A stretch of 64,000 nucleotides of DNA. It comes from Aminipila luticellarii. Its GTDB lineage: Bacteria > Bacillota > Clostridia > Peptostreptococcales > Anaerovoracaceae. The position numbers and the translations under genes are program-made. The stretch is from positions 62,001-126,000 of the forward strand of contig NZ_CP035281.1 in the NCBI RefSeq assembly GCF_004103735.1. The letters run 5' to 3'. How positions within the stretch are numbered: the stretch's first letter is position 1; each line of letters opens with the position of its first letter. Below, in pieces: positions 1 to 7,587 of the stretch. Below the pieces are notes generated by a model that ran no database searches, was not told the DNA's origin, and worked only from the letters and a program-made list of their open reading frames with translations.

Positions 1-609
1 TTCTCTTAAATCGATTGGGCGAGCCTCTGTGTTCGGCCACATACCTACAGGGGTAGCGTTTATGATGATTTCTACATCGGACTGAGCAGCCAGATCTTTG
101 TAATTCAATGTGGTGCAGTGGATGGAAGCATAAGGGGCAGCCTCTGATTCGGCGTGGAGTGTCTCAACGATTGGAGCGTCGACCTTTCTGGAGGCGATAA
201 GAATCTCTTTGGCTCCTTGATCCCAAACAGCTCTTCGGATGGTCTTACAAGTTGCACCGTCTCCCAGAATCAATATTTTTTTATCTCGGATTGGTATTCC
301 GGCCTGTTCCACTGCATAGAGAAAGCCTGTGTAATCCGTATTTGTTCCCCAAAGCCGTCCGGCGTTATCAAAGTAAAGTGTATTGACCGCACCTATTTTC
401 TGTGCCAGAGGGGATATAAAGTCACAATAAGGAATAACGGTCTGCTTGTATGGTATGGTAACGCTGAGCCCGTCAAAATCTCTCTTTTTTAGAAGTACAT
501 CTAATTCTTCCCGTGTAAGGGGAATTAGATCATAGGAATAGGCTCCCAGCTTTTCGTGTATTATTTTTGAATAGCTGTGCCCAAGTTTTTCTCCGATTAA
601 TCCGTACAT
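1..609 (-). CDS. aroE: Shikimate dehydrogenase, 3' part cut by window edge
   Basis: Reduces 3-dehydroshikimate to shikimate with NADPH in the cytoplasmic chorismate pathway. About 203 residues are visible from the ATG at 609; the C-terminal part lies left of the window. The substrate-site motif TIPYK near residue 62 and NTDYTGF near residue 87 identify the family. The nucleotide-binding loop reads GDGATCKT instead of the usual GAGGA-type sequence, a deviation but still glycine-rich. It is the last visible gene of the aro operon, 30 nt after pheA. The dehydroquinase and shikimate kinase genes are not in the window and may follow beyond the left edge (inference). Confidence 0.93.
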   Translation of the reverse strand, partial: MYGLIGEKLGHSYSKIIHEKLGAYSYDLIPLTREELDVLLKKRDFDGLSVTIPYKQTVIPYCDFISPLAQKIGAVNTLYFDNAGRLWGTNTDYTGFLYAVEQAGIPIRDKKILILGDGATCKTIRRAVWDQGAKEILIASRKVDAPIVETLHAESEAAPYASIHCTTLNYKDLAAQSDVEIIINATPVGMWPNTEARPIDLRE

Positions 610-639
610 GGCAATCCCTCCAATATTTAATATTTAAAA

Positions 640-1779
640 TTAATTTTCAATATAATTTCCAAGGAAGACAAAAACCTCCGGCTGAGAGGACAGTTCACAG
701 AGCAGGCTGACTACTTCAGGAGAACATAAGGAAGCCTCCATATCAAAGTAGAACATAAATTCAAAATCACTTCCCGGTATAGGTCTGGACTCTAATTTTG
801 TTAAATTCAAGCCCAAGCTTGAAAATTTGGCTATCATATTGTATAAAGACGATGGACGATGCGGGACTGACAGCATCAAGCTCAGCTTATTGGCACCGGG
901 GTATATTTCAAGATTTTTAGAGATACAGATGAAGCGGGTGTAATTGTTATCACTGAGCTGAATATCGTCTGAAAGAATGTGAAGCCCATAGATTCCGGCA
1001 CATTCTCCGGAGGAAATGGCGGCAATATCTGTGCGGCCGCTTTTAGCCACCCATTCCGCCGCCATGGCAGTGTTAGAACAGGTGGTTATTTTAACATTTT
1101 TAAGGCTCTCAATGAATTGGGAGCATTGACCTAAAGCCTGATCGTGGGAGATGATCTCTTTGACGTCTTTTATCTCCACACCGGGTTTTGCCAGCAGCTT
1201 ATGGGATATCCGCAGTTTAAGAGCCTTGGCAATATAGAAGTGATGATTTTTCATCAGGTCATACACGGGACCTACGGATCCATAGGAGCTGTTTTCAATA
1301 GGCAGAACCCCATACTGGCACAGACCTTTATTCACCGCATTAAAAACACTGTCCCAATTATTAAAATACATAACAGAGGGAAATTCGAAAATCTTTTCCG
1401 CAGCAAGCTGGGAGTAAGAACCCTCAATTCCCTGACATGCAACCACGGCTCTCTTTGGGAAAAGAGCCGGAGTGTTGGTCATAGCGGTTTCGATCTGCCG
1501 CTTTAAAGGAGCTTCCGCATACAGAAAGCGCGTTTGATAAGAACGGCTGACATCGAATAACGTGTTATACAGAATGCGCATATATCGTTCCAGGGTTTCG
1601 CCTGCCTGATCGGAAACTCTGGTCAGAATCTCCTTTTCCCGCTTTGTATTTAATAAAGCCGTGCCGGAAGCCTTTTTTTCTTTGGCTACTTTTTCAGCAA
1701 TATTCATGCGCTTTACAAACAAATCTGCAAGCTCCGTATCAATCTGGTCTATCTCATCTCTTAAATTTTCTAAAGTCAT
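640..1779 (-). CDS. pheA: Bifunctional chorismate mutase / prephenate dehydratase (P-protein)
   Basis: Converts chorismate to prephenate and then to phenylpyruvate, committing carbon to phenylalanine. The 379-residue product has an N-terminal AroQ chorismate mutase helix bundle (about residues 1-85), a prephenate dehydratase domain (about 100-290) with the GSYS and TRF motifs, and a C-terminal ACT domain with the ESRP phenylalanine-binding motif. Feedback inhibition by phenylalanine is therefore expected. The open frame extends 21 codons further upstream, but the ATG at 1779 has a GAGGG ribosome binding site at good spacing and starts exactly at the mutase domain (MTLENLRDEID). It lies 43 nt after aroC in the aro operon. 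Confidence 0.96.
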   Translation of the reverse strand: MTLENLRDEIDQIDTELADLFVKRMNIAEKVAKEKKASGTALLNTKREKEILTRVSDQAGETLERYMRILYNTLFDVSRSYQTRFLYAEAPLKRQIETAMTNTPALFPKRAVVACQGIEGSYSQLAAEKIFEFPSVMYFNNWDSVFNAVNKGLCQYGVLPIENSSYGSVGPVYDLMKNHHFYIAKALKLRISHKLLAKPGVEIKDVKEIISHDQALGQCSQFIESLKNVKITTCSNTAMAAEWVAKSGRTDIAAISSGECAGIYGLHILSDDIQLSDNNYTRFICISKNLEIYPGANKLSLMLSVPHRPSSLYNMIAKFSSLGLNLTKLESRPIPGSDFEFMFYFDMEASLCSPEVVSLLCELSSQPEVFVFLGNYIEN

Positions 1780-1822
1780 GTCGTTCCCTCTTCCTTTATA
1801 ATATATAAGCGTTGCAGTAATT

Positions 1823-2959
1823 TCAATATAAAAATTTATCACATTCCAGTAAAAGATCTAAGAGGCCTACTGCCATAGCAGCCTCTACTACAGGAACGGC
1901 TCGTATGGCAACACAGGGATCGTGTCTGCCCGTAATGTGCATCGTCTCGTTGGTCTTATTGCAAAGGCTTACGGAATGCTGTTCTTTTGCAATGGAAGGC
2001 GTAGGTTTAAAGGCAAGTCTGCAGATAAGCGGCATTCCTGATGAAATCCCGCCCAGAATGCCTCCATGGTGGTTTGTAATGGTTTTTACCCGGTCTCCGT
2101 CCATCGTGAACGCATCATTATTTTGAGAACCTCTCAAAGAAGCACAGTCAAATCCGTTGCCGAATTCAACACCTTTTACCGCCGGAATGCCAAAAAAAAT
2201 CTGAGAAAGATGCCCTTCTAAGCCGTCGTACATGGGACCGCCGACACCGGGAGGAAGTCCCAGCGCACAGCATTCCACCATACCTCCTACCGAATCCCCT
2301 TCGGACATAGCGGCTCGGATTGCTTCCTCCATAGCATGTCCCTTGCTTTCGTTCAGCACAGGTAAGGAATGGCTCCGAACAACAGCAAAATCATTTGTCT
2401 GAACCTGCACCGGATCAAAAGGAGTATCCTGCACCTTTTCTATGGAATAAAGGTGTGCGCCGATGGAGATGCCCCGGTCTTCCAGAAGCTGAAGAGCGAT
2501 AGCTCCCGCAATGCAGAGCGGGGCGGTCATTCTCGCCGAAAAAGGGCCGCCGCCGGCCATATTTATCGTACCGCCGTATTTTACTGCGGCGGTATAGTCT
2601 GCATGAGCAGGCCTGGGAATGTCCTGATGGGCGGCATAATCGCCAGATCGGGTATTTGTATTTCGTATGAGGAAAGTCAAAGGCTCCGAAGTGGTTTTGC
2701 CATCCAAAAGACCGGACAAGACCTCCGGCTCATCCGGTTCCTTTCGAGGGGTGGTAAAAATGCTGTTTCCAGGTGCCCTTCGGGCCAGGAACCGTCTGAT
2801 TTGATCCAGATCGATGGGAATGCCGTCAGGAAGCCCGCTCATCGTTACGCCAATGTGCGGTTCGTGTGAACCGCCGAAAATCGTAACCTTCAAGTTCTTT
2901 CCGAAGGAAGAAGAAACTGTCTTATATGTTTTTTTTGTTTTGCTTGTATCAGAGAACAT
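1823..2959 (-). CDS. aroC: Chorismate synthase
   Basis: Makes chorismate from 5-enolpyruvylshikimate 3-phosphate using reduced FMN. At 378 residues it has the usual length, with a roughly 14-residue N-terminal extension before the conserved SSFGKNLKVTIFG start. The first family signature is normally G-E-S-H-G; here it reads GGSHEPHIG, an atypical form that keeps Ser-His. The C-terminal region keeps the family GRHDPC and RAVPVVEA blocks. The frame opens at a GTG at 2968, but that codon lies in the AGGAGG Shine-Dalgarno of the ATG at 2959, so the ATG is chosen. The start overlaps the end of aroA by 11 nt, indicating translational coupling. Confidence 0.95.
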   Translation of the reverse strand: MFSDTSKTKKTYKTVSSSFGKNLKVTIFGGSHEPHIGVTMSGLPDGIPIDLDQIRRFLARRAPGNSIFTTPRKEPDEPEVLSGLLDGKTTSEPLTFLIRNTNTRSGDYAAHQDIPRPAHADYTAAVKYGGTINMAGGGPFSARMTAPLCIAGAIALQLLEDRGISIGAHLYSIEKVQDTPFDPVQVQTNDFAVVRSHSLPVLNESKGHAMEEAIRAAMSEGDSVGGMVECCALGLPPGVGGPMYDGLEGHLSQIFFGIPAVKGVEFGNGFDCASLRGSQNNDAFTMDGDRVKTITNHHGGILGGISSGMPLICRLAFKPTPSIAKEQHSVSLCNKTNETMHITGRHDPCVAIRAVPVVEAAMAVGLLDLLLECDKFLY

Positions 2960-4208
2960 GGAATTCACCTCCTAAACGGGTAAAGTCCTCAAAGAACTTT
3001 GGATAGGATTTATCGGCCGCTTCTGCCCCCAGTATGATGACCGGTTCTGTGCATAGAATGGAAGCGATGGCAGCGGACATGACAATCCGGTGGTCGTTAT
3101 GTCCGTTTACCGTACCCCCCCTTAACTTTCCGGTACCGTTTATGACAAGCCCTTCCGGAAGTTCTGTAATATCCCCTCCTAATGAGCCGATCAGCTCGTG
3201 CACGGTGGCCAGTCGGTCACTTTCCTTTATTCGAAGCCTGCCCGCATGGGTGATTTCTGTGATGCCCTCCCGGGAAGCGGCCAGAACTGCCAATATGGGA
3301 ACCAGATCCGGAACTTCGGAAGCATCAAAGACAAGCTTTTCTTTGCTCTTTTTTGTTTGACGAACAGCTCGCACAAAGGAAAGGATCGCCTTATCCCCTT
3401 GAGCTGAGTTTTTGTTTAAATTCAGGCAGGAAACAGAAGGTTCGGAAGTCCTTTGTGAGAAAGAGGACAGCGCATCTGCCACAATCCAGAACGCTCCGTT
3501 GGACCAGTCTCCTTCGGCCGTCACCTCGCCCGGGGACTTGTATTTCTGATTCCCTTTGATAACAAAGGAATAAAGGGTTTCTTGTTCCCTCTTGGGATTC
3601 TTAGAAAATTCCTGCCGGATGCGAATGCCGAAACATTCTAAAACCTCTAGCGTGAGCCGTACATATCCCGATGATTCCAGCTTGGAAGTAAGGGTAATGC
3701 TGCTGTCCTCTTTCAGTAAAGGCAGGGCAAACAGCAGACCGGTAATATATTGGGAACTCACATTCCCCGGAAGCTGAAAGGCACCGCCTTTTAATCTGCC
3801 CGTCCCCGTATAGATGAGTGTAGATCCGTCGAAAGGAGGAAAAGAAATATCTGTTTCTGTAGTAAAGGTGCATCCGTGTGCTTCCAGTTCTTCCTTGAGA
3901 GGAGAAAGCGGTCTTTCGGGAAGTCTTCCGGAACCGAAAAAAGAAGCTTGATTTTTTAAGGCCATAGCTATGGGCAGCAAGAACCGCAAAGTAGAACCGC
4001 TTTCGTGACAGTCCAGTACAGGCGATTCATCGCTTAATTGCATTAAACAATTTTGCGTGGCTTCCAAATCCTGATTCATATCAGAAATGTGAACCTGACA
4101 AGGCTCTTCACACAGAGAAGCTGCGATCATCAGCCGGTGAGCGTGAGACTTGGAGCTTATGGAAGGGATGCGGCCTTTCAAAGGCTTTGGTGTAATTTGT
4201 ATATTCAT
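2949..4208 (-). CDS. aroA: 3-phosphoshikimate 1-carboxyvinyltransferase (EPSP synthase)
   Basis: Transfers the enolpyruvyl group of PEP to shikimate 3-phosphate. The 419-residue product shows the two-domain EPSP synthase motifs: SKSHAHR near residue 20 (catalytic Lys region), NVSSQY in the middle, RIKESDRL near 330 and NDHRI near 375. The PEP-site loop reads ESGSTLRF rather than the GNAGTAMRP of E. coli; I recall this form from some clostridial enzymes. The first possible start is a TTG at 4229; the ATG at 4208 sits 8 nt after GGAG and matches the family start. It lies 39 nt downstream of aroB and overlaps aroC. Confidence 0.95.
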   Translation of the reverse strand: MNIQITPKPLKGRIPSISSKSHAHRLMIAASLCEEPCQVHISDMNQDLEATQNCLMQLSDESPVLDCHESGSTLRFLLPIAMALKNQASFFGSGRLPERPLSPLKEELEAHGCTFTTETDISFPPFDGSTLIYTGTGRLKGGAFQLPGNVSSQYITGLLFALPLLKEDSSITLTSKLESSGYVRLTLEVLECFGIRIRQEFSKNPKREQETLYSFVIKGNQKYKSPGEVTAEGDWSNGAFWIVADALSSFSQRTSEPSVSCLNLNKNSAQGDKAILSFVRAVRQTKKSKEKLVFDASEVPDLVPILAVLAASREGITEITHAGRLRIKESDRLATVHELIGSLGGDITELPEGLVINGTGKLRGGTVNGHNDHRIVMSAAIASILCTEPVIILGAEAADKSYPKFFEDFTRLGGEFHVL

Positions 4209-4247
4209 GTTTTTTTCTCCGGTTGCCAAAATAAAAAAGAAATAGGT

Positions 4248-5342
4248 TTATAAGCCTGCTTTTATAAAAGCTTCTAAATTGGAAATATCTGTTTTCTTTA
4301 AATAACAATGTCCTATATATTCGGGCAGAACTAATGTGATGCTCTTTCCGGCGCGCTTCTTATCTTTCAGTGCGGCACGGGTCAACTCCTCTGCCGTATA
4401 AGGGCAGGTAACGGGAAAATTAAATGTCTTTAATATTTCCTCGATGGCAGAAAAGCAATCTGTTTTGCAGAGCCCAAAGGTATGGGCTGCTTTGGAGATG
4501 ATGAGCATCCCCATGGCGACCGCATGGCCGTGGGTAACCGTATAACCGCTGCACTTTTCAATCGCATGACCCACGGTATGCCCAAAATTGAGCAGCTGGC
4601 GAATCCCGGTATCCTGTTCATCTTCCATGACAAGATCCCGTTTGATTTGGACGCATTGTTTTACGACCTCAATAACCGCATCCGAATGATCGGGTTTCTC
4701 ATTCACCAAAGGTTCGGAAAAGAGCCGTTGATTGTGCAGCAGGAGCAGTTCAAATAGTTCCAGGCTGATAATAACACCATATTTCACAGCTTCCGCAACG
4801 CCGTCCAGAAAAATTTCGTAGGACAGAGTGGAGAAGGTGTCGCAGTCGCATAAGACCAGAGATGGCTGCCAAAAGGCTCCCGTCAGATTTTTCCCCGCAT
4901 GAAGATTGACCCCGGTCTTTCCGCCTACGGAAGAGTCCACCGCAGCTAAGAAGGTCGTGGGAATCTGTATGAACTGGATTCCCCGCAGGAAAATGGCGGC
5001 GGCAAATCCGGCGATGTCTCCCGTAATCCCGCCGCCCAAAGCGACGATCCCATCGCTTCGGGTAAATTCATTTTCAGCCATATATTCTAAAATATTGTGA
5101 ACGGTCTCCATGTTCTTGGAGTTCTCGCCTGCCTTAAAAACAAATGTATGGACGTCAAAGCCGGCATCAGAAAGAGCCTGAGAGACCGTGTCCTTGTAAA
5201 GCTCGGAAACCACATCGTCTGTTATGATACAGAGCTTACAAGTGGGGAGGATTTCCGAAATATACATTCCCGCATCTTTTAACAAATTTCTTCCGATATA
5301 GATGTCATATGTTCTTGAAGCCTTTACCTGAATCTTTTCCAT
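4248..5342 (-). CDS. aroB: 3-dehydroquinate synthase
   Basis: Cyclises DAHP to 3-dehydroquinate, using NAD and a divalent metal. The 364-residue protein carries the GGGITGD dinucleotide region, the PTTFLAAVDSSVGGKTGVN block (about residues 120-145), the VAEAVKYG acidic ligand and the two histidine motifs GHTVGHAIE and HGHAVAMGM expected of metal ligands. Its ATG overlaps the tyrA stop by one base (TAATG), a classic coupled arrangement in which ribosomes terminating on tyrA can reinitiate. It is the third gene of the aro operon. Confidence 0.96.
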   Translation of the reverse strand: MEKIQVKASRTYDIYIGRNLLKDAGMYISEILPTCKLCIITDDVVSELYKDTVSQALSDAGFDVHTFVFKAGENSKNMETVHNILEYMAENEFTRSDGIVALGGGITGDIAGFAAAIFLRGIQFIQIPTTFLAAVDSSVGGKTGVNLHAGKNLTGAFWQPSLVLCDCDTFSTLSYEIFLDGVAEAVKYGVIISLELFELLLLHNQRLFSEPLVNEKPDHSDAVIEVVKQCVQIKRDLVMEDEQDTGIRQLLNFGHTVGHAIEKCSGYTVTHGHAVAMGMLIISKAAHTFGLCKTDCFSAIEEILKTFNFPVTCPYTAEELTRAALKDKKRAGKSITLVLPEYIGHCYLKKTDISNLEAFIKAGL

Positions 5343-6184
5343 TAGAATTTCTCTCCGTCTATTATCATTTTGCGTTCTTTACCTTCCTTTAAAAGTGTGC
5401 AAAGGGCAGCTGCATTTTTTTCCTTTATAGCAGTGCTGTATTGCTGAAGCCGCTGGATAATACCATCAATTTCTTCTGCTAAGAATAAGTTGTTGTCCAG
5501 AAAAAGCTCTGACCACATGTTTTCGTTCAATTTGGCTACCCGGGTCAGATCCTTATAGCTGCCGGCAGAAAAGCCTTTATGTTCCAGAGCAGAAGGGCTC
5601 TTGATATAAGCATTGGAAACCACATGAGCCAGCTGGGAAGTAAAGGCGATTACCCGGTCGTGCTCTTCGGGAGTAGATATTTGGGTATTGGTAAAGCCAA
5701 TACTTTCGGAAAGAACCTTTATTTTCTGAACATCTTCAATTCGCGTTCCCTTTGCAGGAGTCAGGATCATGGAAGCATTATTGAACAAGGCTTTTTTTGC
5801 GTGGGTAAATCCTGCATGGGCAACACCTGCCATAGGGTGACCGCCCATAAAGATAAAACCATTTTCTTTTGCCACAGGTTCAAGAGCCTGGCAGATGACC
5901 TGCTTGACGCCGCAGCAGTCAAGTACAATGGAGCCTTTTTTTATGCTGTCCGCGTGTGCTTTTACAAAGTCTATGGTATCCTGCGGATAAAGAGCCACGA
6001 TTAACAAGTCGCAGGATGGGATAAGTTCTTCGGTAAGGGGTTCGTCAACCGCTCCTATTAAAATGGCTTTTTTAATGATTGTATCTTGAAGGTCATGGCC
6101 GAAAACCGTATGCGGTGTATTTTGTTTGATTGCCTTTGCCATAGAACCGCCGATCAGGCCCAGGCCGATAATTCCAATATTCAT
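5342..6184 (-). CDS. tyrA: Prephenate dehydrogenase
   Basis: Oxidatively decarboxylates prephenate to 4-hydroxyphenylpyruvate for tyrosine synthesis. The 280-residue protein starts with a Rossmann motif (GIIGLGLIGGS, residues 4-14) and carries GGHPMAG near residue 115, typical of TyrA. It is the short form: I see no ACT domain, so tyrosine feedback through such a domain is not evident. The start codon follows the aroF stop directly (TAG then ATG), and the stop overlaps the aroB start, so translation of the three genes should be coupled. Confidence 0.95.
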   Translation of the reverse strand: MNIGIIGLGLIGGSMAKAIKQNTPHTVFGHDLQDTIIKKAILIGAVDEPLTEELIPSCDLLIVALYPQDTIDFVKAHADSIKKGSIVLDCCGVKQVICQALEPVAKENGFIFMGGHPMAGVAHAGFTHAKKALFNNASMILTPAKGTRIEDVQKIKVLSESIGFTNTQISTPEEHDRVIAFTSQLAHVVSNAYIKSPSALEHKGFSAGSYKDLTRVAKLNENMWSELFLDNNLFLAEEIDGIIQRLQQYSTAIKEKNAAALCTLLKEGKERKMIIDGEKF

Positions 6185-7198
6185 CTATTGTTCCCCCTTA
6201 AAACTGTATGGCAGGATCGCCCGTACTGCATCGGCAACATCTTTAAATGCTTCCGGTGTCAGCGACTGGGCTCCGTCACAAAGTGCATGCTCCGGGTCGT
6301 TGTGAACTTCTATCATTAACCCGTCCGCGCCGCAGGCGGCGGCGGCAAGTGCCATAGGCTTTACTAATTTTGCAATGCCTGTGGCATGGCTGGGATCTAC
6401 GATAATAGGCAGATGCGTCATGGATTTTAAAAGGGGAATGCTGGCCAGATCCAGCGTATTTCTTGTGGCAGTCTCAAAGGTACGGATTCCTCTTTCACAG
6501 AGGATGACATTTTCGTTTCCGCCGGCCATGATGTATTCCGCACTCATGAGAAATTCCTGTAAAGTGCTGGAAAGCCCTCTTTTTAAAAGAATCGGTTTCC
6601 TCAAAGTACCCAGTTCTTTTAAAAGCTCAAAGTTCTGCATATTTCTGGCACCGACCTGTATCACATCCACGTCCTCAAACAGCGGAAGATGTGAAATATC
6701 CATGACTTCGGTTACAATAGGAAGCCCCGACACCTTTTTTGCTTCCAGAAGAAGATGAATGCCTTCTTCTCTCATGCCTTGAAACGCATAAGGGGACGTC
6801 CTCGGCTTAAATGCGCCTCCCCGATATAAGGCGGCGCCGGATTCTTTTACAGACAGCGCCACTTGGCAGATCTGCTCCTTGGATTCCACCGAGCAGGGAC
6901 CGGCTATCATTTGAAAATTTCCTCCTCCGATTTTTACTCCGGCCACATCTACCACAGTAGGGTCCGGATGGAATTTTCGATTGGCATTTTTATAAGGCTC
7001 CTGTATCCTTTTTACTGTTTCTACGATATCCAGTGCGTTGATCAGCTCCATATCGACTCCGGAGGTATCTCCTATTAGTCCGATAAGGGTCGTATTGGCA
7101 CCCTCGCTCATATGAATACCAAGATTCATGCTTTTGAGCCAGGATAAGAGATTATCCAATTGTTTCTGATTCGGGTTGCTTTTTAAAATAATTACCAT
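6185..7198 (-). CDS. aroF: 3-deoxy-7-phosphoheptulonate (DAHP) synthase, type I-beta with N-terminal regulatory domain
   Basis: First enzyme of the shikimate pathway; condenses PEP and erythrose 4-phosphate. The 337-residue protein has an N-terminal ferredoxin-like domain (about residues 1-70), as in the Thermotoga-type enzymes where it mediates aromatic feedback inhibition, then a TIM barrel with GPCSVES, KPRTSPYAFQG, GARNMQNF, KRGL and DPSHATG. The frame opens at TTG 7216, but that codon lies in the GGAGG of the ATG at 7198, so the ATG is used. It is the first structural gene of the operon, directly downstream of a transcription attenuator and an aromatic-rich leader peptide. Confidence 0.96.
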   Translation of the reverse strand: MVIILKSNPNQKQLDNLLSWLKSMNLGIHMSEGANTTLIGLIGDTSGVDMELINALDIVETVKRIQEPYKNANRKFHPDPTVVDVAGVKIGGGNFQMIAGPCSVESKEQICQVALSVKESGAALYRGGAFKPRTSPYAFQGMREEGIHLLLEAKKVSGLPIVTEVMDISHLPLFEDVDVIQVGARNMQNFELLKELGTLRKPILLKRGLSSTLQEFLMSAEYIMAGGNENVILCERGIRTFETATRNTLDLASIPLLKSMTHLPIIVDPSHATGIAKLVKPMALAAAACGADGLMIEVHNDPEHALCDGAQSLTPEAFKDVADAVRAILPYSFKGEQ

Positions 7199-7229
7199 AT
7201 TGCTATCCTCCAACAATCTTCTGTAAACT

Positions 7230-7262
7230 AAAAAGTCCGCAGATGAATTTCATCTGCGGACT
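7230..7262 (-). terminator. Attenuator terminator of the aro operon
   Basis: On the minus strand a 13-bp perfect stem with a 3-nt loop (7234-7262) is followed by five T residues (7234-7230). It lies 32 nt upstream of the aroF start and downstream of the leader peptide. As an intrinsic terminator before the first gene it should stop transcription when it forms. Its 5' arm can instead pair with the leader-peptide coding region (see 7315-7336). Confidence 0.85.
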
Positions 7263-7302
7263 CTAATTCCTGTGTTTATTTGTTTAACAGCTTGTTATGC
7301 CG

Positions 7303-7410
7303 CTAAATCAGAGTGTCCATATTTGCAGAGAAATTCAAATAAGCCTTACTTTTAAAATAAGTAAAGCTAAAGTATAAATATTCAACTGCCCAATTAATAA
7401 CATTTTTCAT
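7303..7410 (-). CDS. Aromatic-rich leader peptide of the aro operon (35 residues)
   Basis: A short reading frame between the aro promoter and the attenuator hairpin. It starts with ATG after GAAAGGG at 7-nt spacing and ends with TAG. Nine of 35 residues are aromatic: Trp at 7, Tyr at 11, 13, 18 and 24, Phe at 14, 16, 19 and 27; residues 11-19 read YLYFSFTYF. This is the layout of classical amino-acid attenuator leaders such as those of E. coli trp and pheA (established mechanism). Here ribosome stalling at the aromatic cluster would report low charged tRNA for Phe, Tyr and perhaps Trp (inference). The peptide itself probably has no function after translation. Confidence 0.8.
   Translation of the reverse strand: MKNVINWAVEYLYFSFTYFKSKAYLNFSANMDTLI
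7315..7336 (-). promoter_or_regulatory. 5' arm of predicted antiterminator in the aro leader
   Basis: On the minus strand, bases 7336-7325 (GAATTTCTCTGC) are complementary to the 5' half of the terminator with only one bulged base, and 7318-7315 (GGAC) also pairs with it. The arm lies within leader codons 26-32, just beyond the footprint expected for a ribosome paused at codons 11-19. Pairing here would prevent the terminator. Confidence 0.7.
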
Positions 7411-7466
7411 GGACTTACCCTTTCATTTTTGTTCATATTCACTAAAAAACTGTGATAATATGTCTG

Positions 7467-7495
7467 ATTATACAACAGAAGTAACAGGTTGTAAA
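7467..7495 (-). promoter_or_regulatory. Promoter of the aro operon
   Basis: Minus-strand TTTACA (7495-7490), 17-nt spacer, TATAAT (7472-7467) preceded by TTG. This is a near-consensus sigma-A promoter about 60 nt before the leader peptide. Confidence 0.8.
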
Positions 7496-7526
7496 GATAT
7501 TTTTAGATTTTATCTTTTTTTGTTTA

Positions 7527-7556
7527 TTGACGATTCCAAGGCATAAAATATATAAT
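7527..7556 (+). promoter_or_regulatory. Promoter of the diguanylate cyclase gene
   Basis: TTGACG (7527-7532), 18-nt spacer, TATAAT (7551-7556). It is divergent from the aro promoter and about 30 nt before the gene start. Confidence 0.65.
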
Positions 7557-7587
7557 CTAAAATAAGGGATGAAAAGGTATATTTAGT

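Noticed and set aside
154-492. 112-residue plus-strand ORF
   Set aside because: It lies wholly antisense to aroE, which has clear family motifs on the minus strand; no ribosome binding site.
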